Below, one piece after another: positions 22,001 through 29,359 of a stretch of 29,359 nt of DNA (positions within the stretch are counted from its first letter, which is position 1; every line of letters starts with the position of its first letter). The stretch comes from an uncultured Oscillospiraceae bacterium (GTDB taxonomy: Bacteria; Bacillota; Clostridia; Oscillospirales; Ruminococcaceae): contig CAJUPO010000020.1 in NCBI GenBank assembly GCA_910588145.1, positions 1-29,359 on the forward strand, in the 5' to 3' direction. A model generated the notes under the pieces. That model saw nothing but the letters and a program-made list of their open reading frames with translations, made no database searches and had not been told where the DNA came from. Both the position numbers and the translations under genes were made by a program.

Positions 22001-23549
22001 GCAGGAAGCAAGTAACAGCAAGTACTATCAAACTGCCAAAGATTCGATTGCAAAAAACGAAAAGCTTGTAGGGGAAGCCCGAAACCAAGCTTTAAACGCC
22101 GCACATTATGAAAATCAAAAAAGAGTAAGGGAGATAGATAAAGAGAGAATAGATCAGTTAAACGAATCGCAGAAGCTCTATGAGAATGTATATAAATTAA
22201 GCGTTGAACAAACTGGTAAGTTTGCTCAAAATACTAATTTTGATTATACGGTGTTTACAGGTATTACAGATAATTATCAAACTGCTTTGACGAATTTAGA
22301 AAAGCATCAAGAAGGTTTTGTAGGAAATTCAGAGGAGTCCATGAACGGCGCAGTTAATAAAGTGGCTGACAGTACTCAGCAAATTAAAAACTATATGTCT
22401 AGAATGGATGAAGAAACGATAGAGTCAACAAACAGGCAGTTTTTGATGATGAATGCAGCTAAAAACAAGGGTGTAGAGCTTTCAAAAGAATCTTTAACAA
22501 GGGTAGATGAGATTCTAACGGCTTTTGAAAATTTACCGTCCGATATGCAGGAAGACGGTAGAATGCTGTTATTGGGCTTAATGACAGGCATGAAAGATGA
22601 GGAAGGCAATCTTATTGATACTGCCAATATGACATGCGAGCAGCTTATTGAAACTGCAAGAACGGCTTTTGATATCAATTCACCGTCAAAGGTATTTGCT
22701 GAAATGGGTATGTATATCGGGCTTGGTTTGGTACAAGGATTAACTCAGGTAACACCCGTATTGATTACATCTGTAACGGCGATTATGATGAGTTTGGTTA
22801 ATTCGGCTGACGGATTTAATCTTGATACAGTTACGCAGAGCGCCGGAGATATGTCAGCAAGCGTTATTGATTCATTTACTCATATGGGTACATCAGTTTC
22901 AGATAATCTCTCAGGAATGCAAAAGAAAGTAATTTTATCGGTGAAGATACTCACAACGGCAGTGATAACAGATTTTACGCTGATGAATGTCCGGATAGTG
23001 ACAATAGCCGGATTAATGTCGGTCAATGTTGTTTCTGCTGTGAGCAGAATGAAATCTGAAATAGACGGGCTGGATTTATACTCGTCAGGCGTGAACATAA
23101 TGGACGGCTTGATAAACGGTATGGAAAGCAAAAGGACCGTACTTGTTTCTACCGCACGCTCCATAGCGCAGTCAGTAAAAAGCACAATGGATAATGCCCT
23201 TGATATACATTCACCGTCAAGAGAACTGTTTAAAACAGGTATGTATACCGGGCAAGGTCAGATAGAGGGAATGAAAAGCACATTGCCCGAAATTCAGCAT
23301 ACGGCTGATAAAATGGGGAAGTCAGCAATTCCGGATAATAATGGCTATACTCCGTCAAACAGCTATACAACCTATAACAGAAGCAGTAAATCCGAGGATG
23401 TAGTTTATTCTCCAACCTTTAATCTGACAATTTCAGGTTCAAGCGATGACAGGTCAATGGCCCGGAGAGTAAAGAAATGGGTGGCCGAAGCAATAGAAGA
23501 ATCATATTCCAGTTTTGAAAGTAAATGCAGTGTTGCAAGGGAGGTTTAA
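19029..23549 (+). CDS. Tail tape measure protein
   Basis: This 1506-aa protein sets tail length and is ejected with DNA. The N-terminal 330 residues are coiled coil and Ser/Lys/Gly-rich repeats. The conserved TMP core (FEVLLGSAEKAQERVDELTD, then TPFTRDEIFAASKQLQVF) is near 335-380. Hydrophobic segments suited to membrane insertion lie around 594-645 and 815-836. Two related motifs, NSPSKVFAEMGMYIGLGL (about 1217) and HSPSRELFKTGMYTGQG (about 1394), are the repeated SPS/G-rich units of such proteins. Start is TTG 19029 with GGGGGTGG upstream. The 281-codon antisense frame inside it is a composition effect. Confidence 0.95.
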   Translation: MANVIREDIIKVEYDVDDGGLSDSIKLLEKFKEGVLKNFSGLLEPVNKLKKSFSGFETSGLDDIKGSTEKVQETIKDLESGVKSVKEEFSSGIDTSVIDGVKKSTEQTTESVKRFSEITKHIEKFDSRIENLKKHFDSLKNNMKSFGSAIAHPLNTAKTGLANIKKEIAEAVSKIQSAGKTKLSDLTKNVKDMYTTLSRGQTGAKGFVTALKSIGKVGFEKTISGFQSIKKSIKNISFSSIKSGLSSIGSGVNSALTGINKFGSGVQKVTSKIKSAFGSIGGKIKNFAGELSSAADTITSKIFNIKSLIAGVATGALVQNSIEIVVDRQNITSQFEVLLGSAEKAQERVDELTDFAGMTPFTRDEIFAASKQLQVFTGDALSTGDSLRIIGDVAAGTGQPFEDVALWTGRLYDSMKAGRPVGEMTSRLQEMGAISGEDRSELEKLAKSGEDITNIWPNVEKIFSRYDGTMEKLSNNLGNMLTSLKSFSTNSIFMPIGEGIASGLQPAIQKFREFRKKNKEDIAAMGEVLNNFASKICVPLFNKIEQGAEFAVMAIASLKDGLGGLNNLKGKSPVLDKLIEAVNYVINHKETFIGAVKGIAGALGGITAAGKFTKIISGLTSMLNPISLVTAAFGFLFAALKSDSENGGTALTSLKDVAVLVFDSIKNTISILTGIISQNKGMFEEILQTIIGLLPPLAEALGEVLIAGLDLATVALPVLLDVFKSLFDAVKPLLEQLPEFIGFIADIIKSCAKAEVIENLVKLFLAYKSAMVLTNGVIKLQKGLLVLLKGTITLVNGVVKLATVAQKLWNAAMNKCPILLLVTGAAALVGGLVALTKKFSESDKEISPLSKHIEEVTGNINCMREAFDNAEVNLPDYGSLISYKGNALGDIDQQIADKEKQITEAITEAIKDQKGARDEDLRNIRGYIAELEGLESEKVSVYLDQQETQFIKLSNELQYGNYDQQEVANLLAEADELWAMSKDAINEESARQEASNSKYYQTAKDSIAKNEKLVGEARNQALNAAHYENQKRVREIDKERIDQLNESQKLYENVYKLSVEQTGKFAQNTNFDYTVFTGITDNYQTALTNLEKHQEGFVGNSEESMNGAVNKVADSTQQIKNYMSRMDEETIESTNRQFLMMNAAKNKGVELSKESLTRVDEILTAFENLPSDMQEDGRMLLLGLMTGMKDEEGNLIDTANMTCEQLIETARTAFDINSPSKVFAEMGMYIGLGLVQGLTQVTPVLITSVTAIMMSLVNSADGFNLDTVTQSAGDMSASVIDSFTHMGTSVSDNLSGMQKKVILSVKILTTAVITDFTLMNVRIVTIAGLMSVNVVSAVSRMKSEIDGLDLYSSGVNIMDGLINGMESKRTVLVSTARSIAQSVKSTMDNALDIHSPSRELFKTGMYTGQGQIEGMKSTLPEIQHTADKMGKSAIPDNNGYTPSNSYTTYNRSSKSEDVVYSPTFNLTISGSSDDRSMARRVKKWVAEAIEESYSSFESKCSVAREV

Positions 23550-23551
23550 AA

Positions 23552-24421
23552 ATGGCGCTTATAAATAACATTTACATACACGTAATTGACGAGCAGATAA
23601 CTTCCGGCGTTGAAAGTACAGCACATCCCGTGGAAAACGGATTGAGCCTTACTGACACTATTAAGGCACTGCCTAAAGAACTTTCATTAACCGGTAAGAT
23701 AGTGCAGATAGGAGGTTCAACGGCAAACAGCATAATTTCCAAGCTTGAAAATCTTATGAAAAAAGGTTCCCTTATAAAATATTATGGGCGAACAATTGCG
23801 TCTAATATGCAGATACAATCATTTAACCACAGCCATCCGTATACCATAGCGGGCGGCTGTGATTTTGATATGCTTTTAAAGGAAGTGAGAATTGCACTTC
23901 CTTCATATAAAGCGTCATCAAGTAAAAAACAAGCGAAAACAACATCTAAAACAACGACAACACCTAAGGATGTATCAGTTAAAACCGGTGATACCGTAAT
24001 ATTTACAGGCGGAAACGTATATGTATCCTCAACAGCAGAAAAGCCGGCTGCTAACAGAGGTAAAAGTACATGTAAAGTAACCATAATTAATGCCAATAAA
24101 CATCCCTATCATCTGATTTCAGCCGACGGCGGCAGAGTTTATGGCTGGGCAGATAAGGCTAATGTACAGACAAAAAGCAGTACTACAACTAAATCTACTG
24201 CTTCAAAAAGTACAAAGCAGGTAACAAGCGGGGATAAAAATGCAGTGTATCATACCGTTAAAAAAGGAAATACAGTATACACGCTTGTGAACACAAATTA
24301 TAAGACATTGGGGAAGTCAGTACAATGGGTTATTGATAATAATCCTAAATGCTTTTCAAGAAAGGGGGACCCCACTACATTGATAATAGGGTCTAAATTA
24401 TTAATGGGATATAAGAAGTAG
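23552..24421 (+). CDS. LysM-containing baseplate/tail protein (XkdP-like)
   Basis: This 289-aa protein follows the tape measure. The N-terminal about 120 residues are a tail/baseplate domain (LINNIYIHVIDEQITSGVES...RTIASNMQIQSF). A Thr/Lys/Ser linker leads to an SH3-like segment (VKTGDTVIFTGGNVYVSS) and a second linker. A C-terminal LysM domain (YHTVKKGNTVYTLVNTNYKTLGKSV..., from about 238) binds peptidoglycan. ATG 23552 is chosen because GGGAGG lies 8-13 bases upstream; an ATG 27 bases earlier sits inside the tape-measure gene. Confidence 0.85.
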   Translation: MALINNIYIHVIDEQITSGVESTAHPVENGLSLTDTIKALPKELSLTGKIVQIGGSTANSIISKLENLMKKGSLIKYYGRTIASNMQIQSFNHSHPYTIAGGCDFDMLLKEVRIALPSYKASSSKKQAKTTSKTTTTPKDVSVKTGDTVIFTGGNVYVSSTAEKPAANRGKSTCKVTIINANKHPYHLISADGGRVYGWADKANVQTKSSTTTKSTASKSTKQVTSGDKNAVYHTVKKGNTVYTLVNTNYKTLGKSVQWVIDNNPKCFSRKGDPTTLIIGSKLLMGYKK

Positions 24422-24432
24422 GCGATAAAATT

Positions 24433-24753
24433 ATGCTTGACAGGATCGAGATAACAAAGGATTTGATTCCGTATACATTTGAAATCAGTTTAGCGGATGA
24501 ATTATTTAATATTACAGTAAATTATAATTCTTATGCTGATATGTTTACATTGGATCTCGAAAAGGACGGAAAGTTGATATGCTCAGGAGAACCGCTGATA
24601 TACGGAGTTCCTTTATGGGAAAACTTATTCATCTGCGGTTCATATCCTGAACTGAGTATTATACCGCTGGATGAAAGCGGAGAGATGAATGCGGTAACTT
24701 ATGATAATTTAAACGAAACAGTATTTTTAACTATCGATAACACGGGGGTATAA
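24433..24753 (+). CDS. Baseplate plug protein
   Basis: This 106-aa beta-rich protein (EITKDLIPYTFEISLADELFN, then YADMFTLDLEKDGKLICSGE) has the size, start and genomic slot of the phage baseplate plug family next to the hub gene. It likely fills the tube end. No strong AGGAGG before ATG 24433 (only TAGGCGAT), which may lower its yield. Confidence 0.75.
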   Translation: MLDRIEITKDLIPYTFEISLADELFNITVNYNSYADMFTLDLEKDGKLICSGEPLIYGVPLWENLFICGSYPELSIIPLDESGEMNAVTYDNLNETVFLTIDNTGV

Positions 24754-24754
24754 T

Positions 24755-25660
24755 ATGTCAGGAGTGATAATGCAGAGGGGAAAGGCCGGTGCAGCGAGCA
24801 AGCTGATAAAGCCGGCGGGTAATTGGAGTAAGGATTTAAAAAATTACAGCATAGAGCCGCAGGGTGTGTTTGGAAGCAAGGCAGTTGTAAGGTGCGGAGA
24901 TGTTACAATAAATTCCAGTACCCTGGATTTAGAATTTACAGTTCCGTTTGATGATGATATGGAGCCGAATGAAGCAGAGATCATTATTTATAATTTATCT
25001 GAAACAACTGTAAACAGACTGAAAGTGAAGTCAGGAATTTCAATTGAAGCCGGATATAAAAATGATACTGGAATTATCTTTAAGGGATATATAAATAAAG
25101 TATCGACCAGATATGACGGGGCAGATAAAATAACTACTTTAAAATGTCTTGATGATATAACAAAAAAGTCTGTTGAAAATCTTACGTTTGCTAAAAATAC
25201 AAAGGCAAGCTATATCCTAAAGTCATTAATAGATAAAACAGGACTGCCTGTTGCAGCTTTTAAAATGCGGAGGGATCATACGTATACAAATGAGCAGACG
25301 GTGGACGGAGATTTGATGGGCAATATAAAGAAATATGCTCAGGTATGCGGTGTTTCTGTTTATGTAAATAAGGGGAAAGTTTATGCAAGGCATATTAAGG
25401 AGGGCGAAAATATTTCATTTACTGTACAATCGGCAACCGGAATGGTGGGAAGTCCGGAGCCGTTTGAAGAAGAATTGACCGCAGAAGACTTCAAGGAAAC
25501 TGTAAAAGGATATGACATCACAATGCTTCTTCAGCATCGCATGACAACGGCTGCTATAGTAAGCTTATCCAGCAAGACGGCAAATGGAAAATTCAGAGTC
25601 AGAAGCGGAACCCATACATTTTCACCGGATGAATGTCTGACAAAAATAAAAGTGATGTGA
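24755..25660 (+). CDS. Baseplate hub protein (XkdQ / gpD-like)
   Basis: This 301-aa hub protein links tail tube and spike. DLEFTVPFDDDMEPNEAEIIIYN (about 60-82) and the LKSLIDKTGLPV region (about 152) are typical of XkdQ-type hubs. The ATG at 24755 comes two bases after the plug stop, so the genes are translationally coupled. Poor spacing to GGGGGTA supports coupling. Confidence 0.83.
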   Translation: MSGVIMQRGKAGAASKLIKPAGNWSKDLKNYSIEPQGVFGSKAVVRCGDVTINSSTLDLEFTVPFDDDMEPNEAEIIIYNLSETTVNRLKVKSGISIEAGYKNDTGIIFKGYINKVSTRYDGADKITTLKCLDDITKKSVENLTFAKNTKASYILKSLIDKTGLPVAAFKMRRDHTYTNEQTVDGDLMGNIKKYAQVCGVSVYVNKGKVYARHIKEGENISFTVQSATGMVGSPEPFEEELTAEDFKETVKGYDITMLLQHRMTTAAIVSLSSKTANGKFRVRSGTHTFSPDECLTKIKVM

Positions 25661-25675
25661 TAAGGAGGATAAAAA

Positions 25676-26044
25676 ATGGGTCAGTTAAAGTTTATAGAAA
25701 ATATTATTGAAAAGGAAATGCTTGATCTGCATACAGCATTTCCAGCAAGGGTTTTAAGCACATCAGGGAATTTGGCTAAAATACAGCCGATGGGATTGAC
25801 TAAAGAAGTAGGCGGCACAGCTAAATCATACGCTCCTCTGGCCTCCGTTCCGGTTACGAAGCAGGCGCAGTATAAAGTATCTGTTGAAGACGGAGAACTA
25901 AAGGCAAGCCCTTTGGAGCCCGGGGATATAGTGATTTGCGTTTGCTGTGACCGTGATATTACAGAAGCTAAATGCGGGAGAAACGTTCTTCCTCCGGCAG
26001 GGCATCATAATATGAGCGACTGCATTATAGTCGGAGTATTGTAG
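25676..26044 (+). CDS. Baseplate spike, Gp138 family
   Basis: This 122-aa OB-fold-like spike protein pierces the membrane. Markers are FPARVLSTSGNLAKIQPMG near the start, LEPGDIVICVCCDRDI in the middle and GHHNMSDCIIVGVL at the end, all typical of the Gp138 N-terminal family. AAGGAGG precedes the ATG. Short length means the needle part is minimal. Confidence 0.87.
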   Translation: MGQLKFIENIIEKEMLDLHTAFPARVLSTSGNLAKIQPMGLTKEVGGTAKSYAPLASVPVTKQAQYKVSVEDGELKASPLEPGDIVICVCCDRDITEAKCGRNVLPPAGHHNMSDCIIVGVL

Positions 26045-26054
26045 AGGTAATAAA

Positions 26055-26414
26055 ATGACTGGTTTTGCACTTGATGAAAATAACGATATTAAGATTGTGA
26101 ATAATAAAATTCAGATGGTCAACGGTACTGATTTAATGAAGCAGACAGTAAAGACGGTAATCGGAACCAATAAAGGCGAGTGGTGTCTGAATGAAGATGA
26201 GGGGATAAATTTTCAGAATATATCAGGCAAGCCTATACCTGATGATGAAGTAATTAAGAATGAAATAGAACAGGGGCTTATACAGGTTGACAATTCTTTT
26301 GCTGTAACATCATTTACTTCAGACTATGACAGTAAGTCCAGAACCTTGAATGTTACGTTTCATGCTGAAAATGAAGATAAAATGAAGCTTCAGATTGAGA
26401 AAATATTTGAATGA
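26055..26414 (+). CDS. Baseplate wedge protein (gp25 / XkdS-like)
   Basis: This 119-aa protein carries the gp25/DUF2634 pattern: FALDENNDIKIVNNK, then TVIGTNKGEWCLNEDEGINF. Gp25-like proteins start sheath assembly at the baseplate. It stands between the spike and baseplate J genes, as expected. Confidence 0.88.
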   Translation: MTGFALDENNDIKIVNNKIQMVNGTDLMKQTVKTVIGTNKGEWCLNEDEGINFQNISGKPIPDDEVIKNEIEQGLIQVDNSFAVTSFTSDYDSKSRTLNVTFHAENEDKMKLQIEKIFE

Positions 26415-26429
26415 CGGAGGTGAAGCAAA

Positions 26430-27584
26430 ATGCTTGATGAAACAGGGTATAAGAGAAAAACTTATGACGATATAATAGAGGGTAAAATTCAGAGGGCAAA
26501 AGAACTGTTCGGCGAAGACATTGAAACAGATGAAACCACGCCGCTGGGGAAATTTATTCGCATAAACGCTTATGACCAGGCATTAGCAGAGGAAGAAGCC
26601 GAGGCGATTTATTATGCAAGATTTCCAAATACGGCGGCAGGGGTAAGCCTCGACAGGTTATGTACATTTGTAGGCATAAGCCGTAATTCAGCTGTTCCCT
26701 CACAATATAGGGTTAAAGTAAAGGGGACATCAGGTGCAGCGGTTCCATTCGGATTTCTTGTAAGTACTGAAAGTGAACTTGACTATTATAATACAGCTGA
26801 TACAGAAATTGAATCCGGCGGCGAGTGTTATATTACGGTAGAATGTACAACATCCGGAACACTGGGAAATGTGAATGCTCAGGAGATAAAGGTAATAAAA
26901 AATCCATCTGCAGACATTACAGAAGTGCAGGGTATCAGCGCTGTAAAAGCCGGTACGGATATTGAAAGTGATTATGCCTTAAGAAAGAGGTTTAATGAGG
27001 CTAAGGAGGGACTTGGGGCGTGCAATGAAAATGCCTTGCGTACTGCGCTTCTTAGAGTAGAAACCGTTTCAAGCGTATCTGTAATAGTAAATGAAGAAGA
27101 CACCGAAGACAGCGCTGGAAGACCGCCTCATAGTTTTGAATGCTATGTGGCAGGAGGTGAGGACCATCATTATGAAATTGCACAGGCAATTTATGAGAAA
27201 AAGCCTCTTGGGATTAAAACTTGCGGTAATGAAAGCTTTTCAGTTATAGATAACGGCGGTTTTACACACCTGATAAAATTTTCTCATTGTTCTTACATTA
27301 ACATAGATGTCAGTATGAAAATTAAAATTAATGAGAATTTTAATGAAACAGCCGGAACTAAAGAAATAAAGAATAATATCTCAGATTATATAAACAATTT
27401 GGGGGTTGGAAAAAATGTTGTACTGTCAAGTCTATACGGAAAGATACACGCCGTCAGCGGAGTAATTGAAGTGACGGAATTATCAATGTCTAAAGACGGT
27501 TCCGGAAGCGGGGGCAATATAGAAATCGGGGAATGGGAAATATCCAAATGCCGAAATGTTAATGTGGTGACGGATAATGGGTGA
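26430..27584 (+). CDS. Baseplate J protein (gp47 / XkdT-like)
   Basis: The 384-aa wedge protein has the classic start YDDIIEGKIQRAKELFGEDI, the segment TAAGVSLDRLCTFVGISR (about 69-86), a beta domain RVKVKGTSGAAVPFGFLVST, and the GTDIESDYALRKRFNEAKEG motif near 175-194. These are hallmarks of baseplate J proteins. GGAGGTG lies 8-14 bases before the ATG. It overlaps the next gene by 8 bases. Confidence 0.93.
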   Translation: MLDETGYKRKTYDDIIEGKIQRAKELFGEDIETDETTPLGKFIRINAYDQALAEEEAEAIYYARFPNTAAGVSLDRLCTFVGISRNSAVPSQYRVKVKGTSGAAVPFGFLVSTESELDYYNTADTEIESGGECYITVECTTSGTLGNVNAQEIKVIKNPSADITEVQGISAVKAGTDIESDYALRKRFNEAKEGLGACNENALRTALLRVETVSSVSVIVNEEDTEDSAGRPPHSFECYVAGGEDHHYEIAQAIYEKKPLGIKTCGNESFSVIDNGGFTHLIKFSHCSYINIDVSMKIKINENFNETAGTKEIKNNISDYINNLGVGKNVVLSSLYGKIHAVSGVIEVTELSMSKDGSGSGGNIEIGEWEISKCRNVNVVTDNG

Positions 27585-28209
27585 ATTTATAAAGGATAAT
27601 CACGTTAAGAATCTGCCGGACTCTTTTTGTAAATCAACAGAAAGTAATAATTATAAATTGCTTGAATTGGAACGGCTGACCCTTGAGGATTACCGTAAAA
27701 CACTTCAGGAATTATTTGACGTAATTAAATTGGAAAACGCCGGCGGAAAAGTTTTGGACATGTACGGTGAAACAGTAGGACAGTTAAGAGGAAAAGCAAC
27801 AGACGAGCAGTATATATTAATGATAAAGGCAAAATTAATGCAAAATTTATCAAACGGAAGTTATCCGAGTATATTAAACGCACTTTGTACAACCTTTGAC
27901 TGTAAACCTGAAGATGTTTATATTGAAGAAAGCGATATGCCATGTACAGTAAATGTTGTCAGGCTCCCGTTAGAAGCCGTTGTAAAGGCGGACATAAGTC
28001 CTGAAAATACAACAAAGCTGATTAAATCCCTATTGCCTGTCGGAGTGAATCTGCAAAGCTATTTATATGAGGGGACATTTTCTTTTTCAGATGTTGATAA
28101 TGAATATAACCCAAACGAGGGATTCTGTGATACAGAGGGCGGAACAATAGGAGGTTATTTGGGGATAGCCGGCAGTGGGATAGAGAATCTGTCAGGAGGA
28201 TCATTATGA
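27577..28209 (+). CDS. Tail/baseplate protein (XkdU / gp48-like)
   Basis: This 210-aa protein follows baseplate J as XkdU does in PBSX. Helical N-terminal half with ENAGGKVLDMYGETVGQLRG (about 52-71), a mixed middle and a Gly/Asn-rich end. It likely joins the wedge to tail fibres. Family fit is good by position and by the GETVGQ.RG segment; it overlaps both neighbours (8 and 4 bases). Confidence 0.78.
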   Translation: MGEFIKDNHVKNLPDSFCKSTESNNYKLLELERLTLEDYRKTLQELFDVIKLENAGGKVLDMYGETVGQLRGKATDEQYILMIKAKLMQNLSNGSYPSILNALCTTFDCKPEDVYIEESDMPCTVNVVRLPLEAVVKADISPENTTKLIKSLLPVGVNLQSYLYEGTFSFSDVDNEYNPNEGFCDTEGGTIGGYLGIAGSGIENLSGGSL

Positions 28210-29234
28210 GTGAAAAATTTACAATTCCCATTCATTGGGAAAATACAGGAACGGAGCCGAGTAAAGCCTTGCAGAAAGAAGGTTTTCGAGGGGGTTATAA
28301 ACCGCCAGCGGGGGTGTTTAATTATTTTTTCTATAAAAGCGAAAAATGTATTTTAGAGTTACAAGAAACGGCGAATAGTTTGAAAGCCGATAAGGCTAAC
28401 AAGGTACATACCCATTCAAAATCGGATATAACAGACTTTCCCCAAAGCTTACCGGCTTCTGATGTATCTGCGTGGGCTAAAGCGGCAACAAAACCCAAAT
28501 ATACGGCTTCAGAAGTCGGAGCGCTGCCCTCGGCTACAAAATATGCCGCTTCAAACGAAAAGGGCGGAGCGGCAACAATGGCTGTAGGTGACAAGAATGG
28601 AAATGACATTTCTGAAACCTATTACAGGAAAAGAGGCGGAACGATAGGAAGCAATACAGAACTGGCGCAGACAGTGGTACATAATCAGAATACTATACCA
28701 CTAATTATCAGGAGAGGAAATACAACCTACGGTTCACAGACTGTAAAGTTTGAATTAGGTGACGGAAGCGCAGAAGGCACAAAAACGCAAGGATATTTCC
28801 AATGGGGAGCTGAGGGTAATTTTTCAGTCAGAAACAGCAGTAACGAATCAATGCTGACTATTACTCCCAGCGGAAGATTAGTTGTAAATAATATAAAAAC
28901 TAAAAGCGGACTGCTTCTTGCGGATGTTAGCAATTCAAATTCTTCTGAACCGCTGACAGTAGAAATTGCTGGATTAACAGATAAATTTACATCACTGAAA
29001 GTGGACGCAGTTTTATCTAATACGGACGGAAATATGTATCCGGTAAGCTTTATACTGCCCGTAGGATATACGGCAGAGGGTAATACCTATATGCATTCAT
29101 GCAAGGGGTATGCAACAAAAACAGTATTCTTTGATAGTTGTATATACTGTACTTTATCGGGTTCAACTCTGTCATTCAGACAGGTTGTCCCAGCTGGAGG
29201 ATATGTGCGCAGTGTAAAAATCTTTAGTATGTAA
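28206..29234 (+). CDS. Tail fibre protein
   Basis: This 342-aa protein has an N-terminal baseplate-attachment part (about 1-65), then HTHSKSDITDFPQSL (from about 67), a motif widespread in phage fibres, then TASEVGALP, another fibre repeat. A beta-rich C-terminus (FELGDGSAEGTKTQGYFQWG onward) probably binds the cell surface and sets host range. Start ATGAG overlaps the previous stop. No fibre chaperone gene follows directly. Confidence 0.85.
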   Translation: MSEKFTIPIHWENTGTEPSKALQKEGFRGGYKPPAGVFNYFFYKSEKCILELQETANSLKADKANKVHTHSKSDITDFPQSLPASDVSAWAKAATKPKYTASEVGALPSATKYAASNEKGGAATMAVGDKNGNDISETYYRKRGGTIGSNTELAQTVVHNQNTIPLIIRRGNTTYGSQTVKFELGDGSAEGTKTQGYFQWGAEGNFSVRNSSNESMLTITPSGRLVVNNIKTKSGLLLADVSNSNSSEPLTVEIAGLTDKFTSLKVDAVLSNTDGNMYPVSFILPVGYTAEGNTYMHSCKGYATKTVFFDSCIYCTLSGSTLSFRQVVPAGGYVRSVKIFSM

Positions 29235-29246
29235 AAAGGAGAAAAT

Positions 29247-29359
29247 ATGACGGATATTATTGTGGCTCTTATCGCACTTGTCGGAACACTTGGAGGTTCG
29301 CTTTGCGGTATATTGGTATCATCGAAAATGACTAATTACCGACTGCACGAGCTTGAAAA
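29247..29359 (+). CDS. Membrane protein of the lysis region, cut by window end
   Basis: The frame starts MTDIIVALIALVGTLGGSLC and continues through a single N-terminal membrane helix into a polar segment (SSKMTNYRLHELEK), then leaves the window. AAAAGGAG lies before ATG 29247. Small proteins with one membrane helix and a coiled tail at this place are commonly annotated as XhlA-like or holin-associated, so holin and endolysin genes should follow. Confidence 0.65.
   Translation, partial: MTDIIVALIALVGTLGGSLCGILVSSKMTNYRLHELE

Noticed and set aside
1..29359. CRISPR array, insertion sequence or diversity-generating retroelement
   Set aside because: No regularly spaced repeats, no transposase or reverse transcriptase, and no template/variable repeat pair near the tail fibre gene were seen.

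Overview
The window is the left part of an integrated temperate phage (a prophage) in a low-GC Bacillota host, most likely a Clostridia-type bacterium. This rests on AT-rich codon use, strong AGGAGG-type ribosome sites, GTG/TTG starts, and a head-tail gene order like PBSX and the Clostridioides myophages. The tail sheath, tail tube, baseplate spike, gp25-like and baseplate J genes show a contractile tail. Bases 11-55 are the 3' part of a tRNA-Pro(GGG) gene that stops abruptly in the anticodon loop. An integrase gene lies just inside it, so this is the attL end. The intact tRNA should lie at the far prophage end, beyond this window.

Layout. (1) 1-1370: att site, arm-type repeats and a leftward tyrosine integrase. 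(2) 1437-1749: a compact type I toxin-antitoxin locus, with a 33-codon membrane peptide facing a convergent antisense RNA; it is too small for ordinary gene calling. (3) 1770-2690: degraded remnants, including a Fic-domain fragment and a frameshifted XRE regulator. (4) 2688-5455: an intact three-gene operon of 5-methylcytosine methyltransferase, DUF262 protein and HEPN protein, ended by a strong terminator. I read it as a phage-carried defence or superinfection-exclusion system. (5) 5624-7526: a small XRE regulator, a run of tiny early genes (several Cys-rich zinc-ribbon types, one DUF3310) and a sigma-like late regulator. (6) 7483-29359: a late promoter carrying three 10-bp-phased TGTCA repeats, then the rightward late operon: terminase, portal, MuF head protein, scaffold, capsid, connectors, sheath, tube, tail chaperones, tape measure, baseplate, tail fibre and the start of the lysis region.

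How it fits together. The 150-aa sigma-region-4-like protein probably switches on the late promoter embedded in the 3' end of its own gene. That drives packaging, head, tail and baseplate genes in assembly order. Two accessory elements interrupt the plan. One is the methyltransferase/DUF262/HEPN cargo, which sits where a repressor and replication block is normally found. The other is a polymorphic-toxin cassette in which the MuF head protein carries a C-terminal HExxH metallopeptidase-like domain, followed by a small acidic candidate immunity gene and terminators. No replication initiator, helicase loader, SSB, recombinase or classical CI repressor is visible, so the element may be defective, satellite-like, or rely on genes outside the window.

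The most interesting items are the three-gene 5mC/DUF262/HEPN operon, the MuF-zincin cassette with its own promoter, the type I toxin-antitoxin locus, the phased-repeat late promoter, and a tail-chaperone frameshift that must be +1 (or -2) rather than the common -1.
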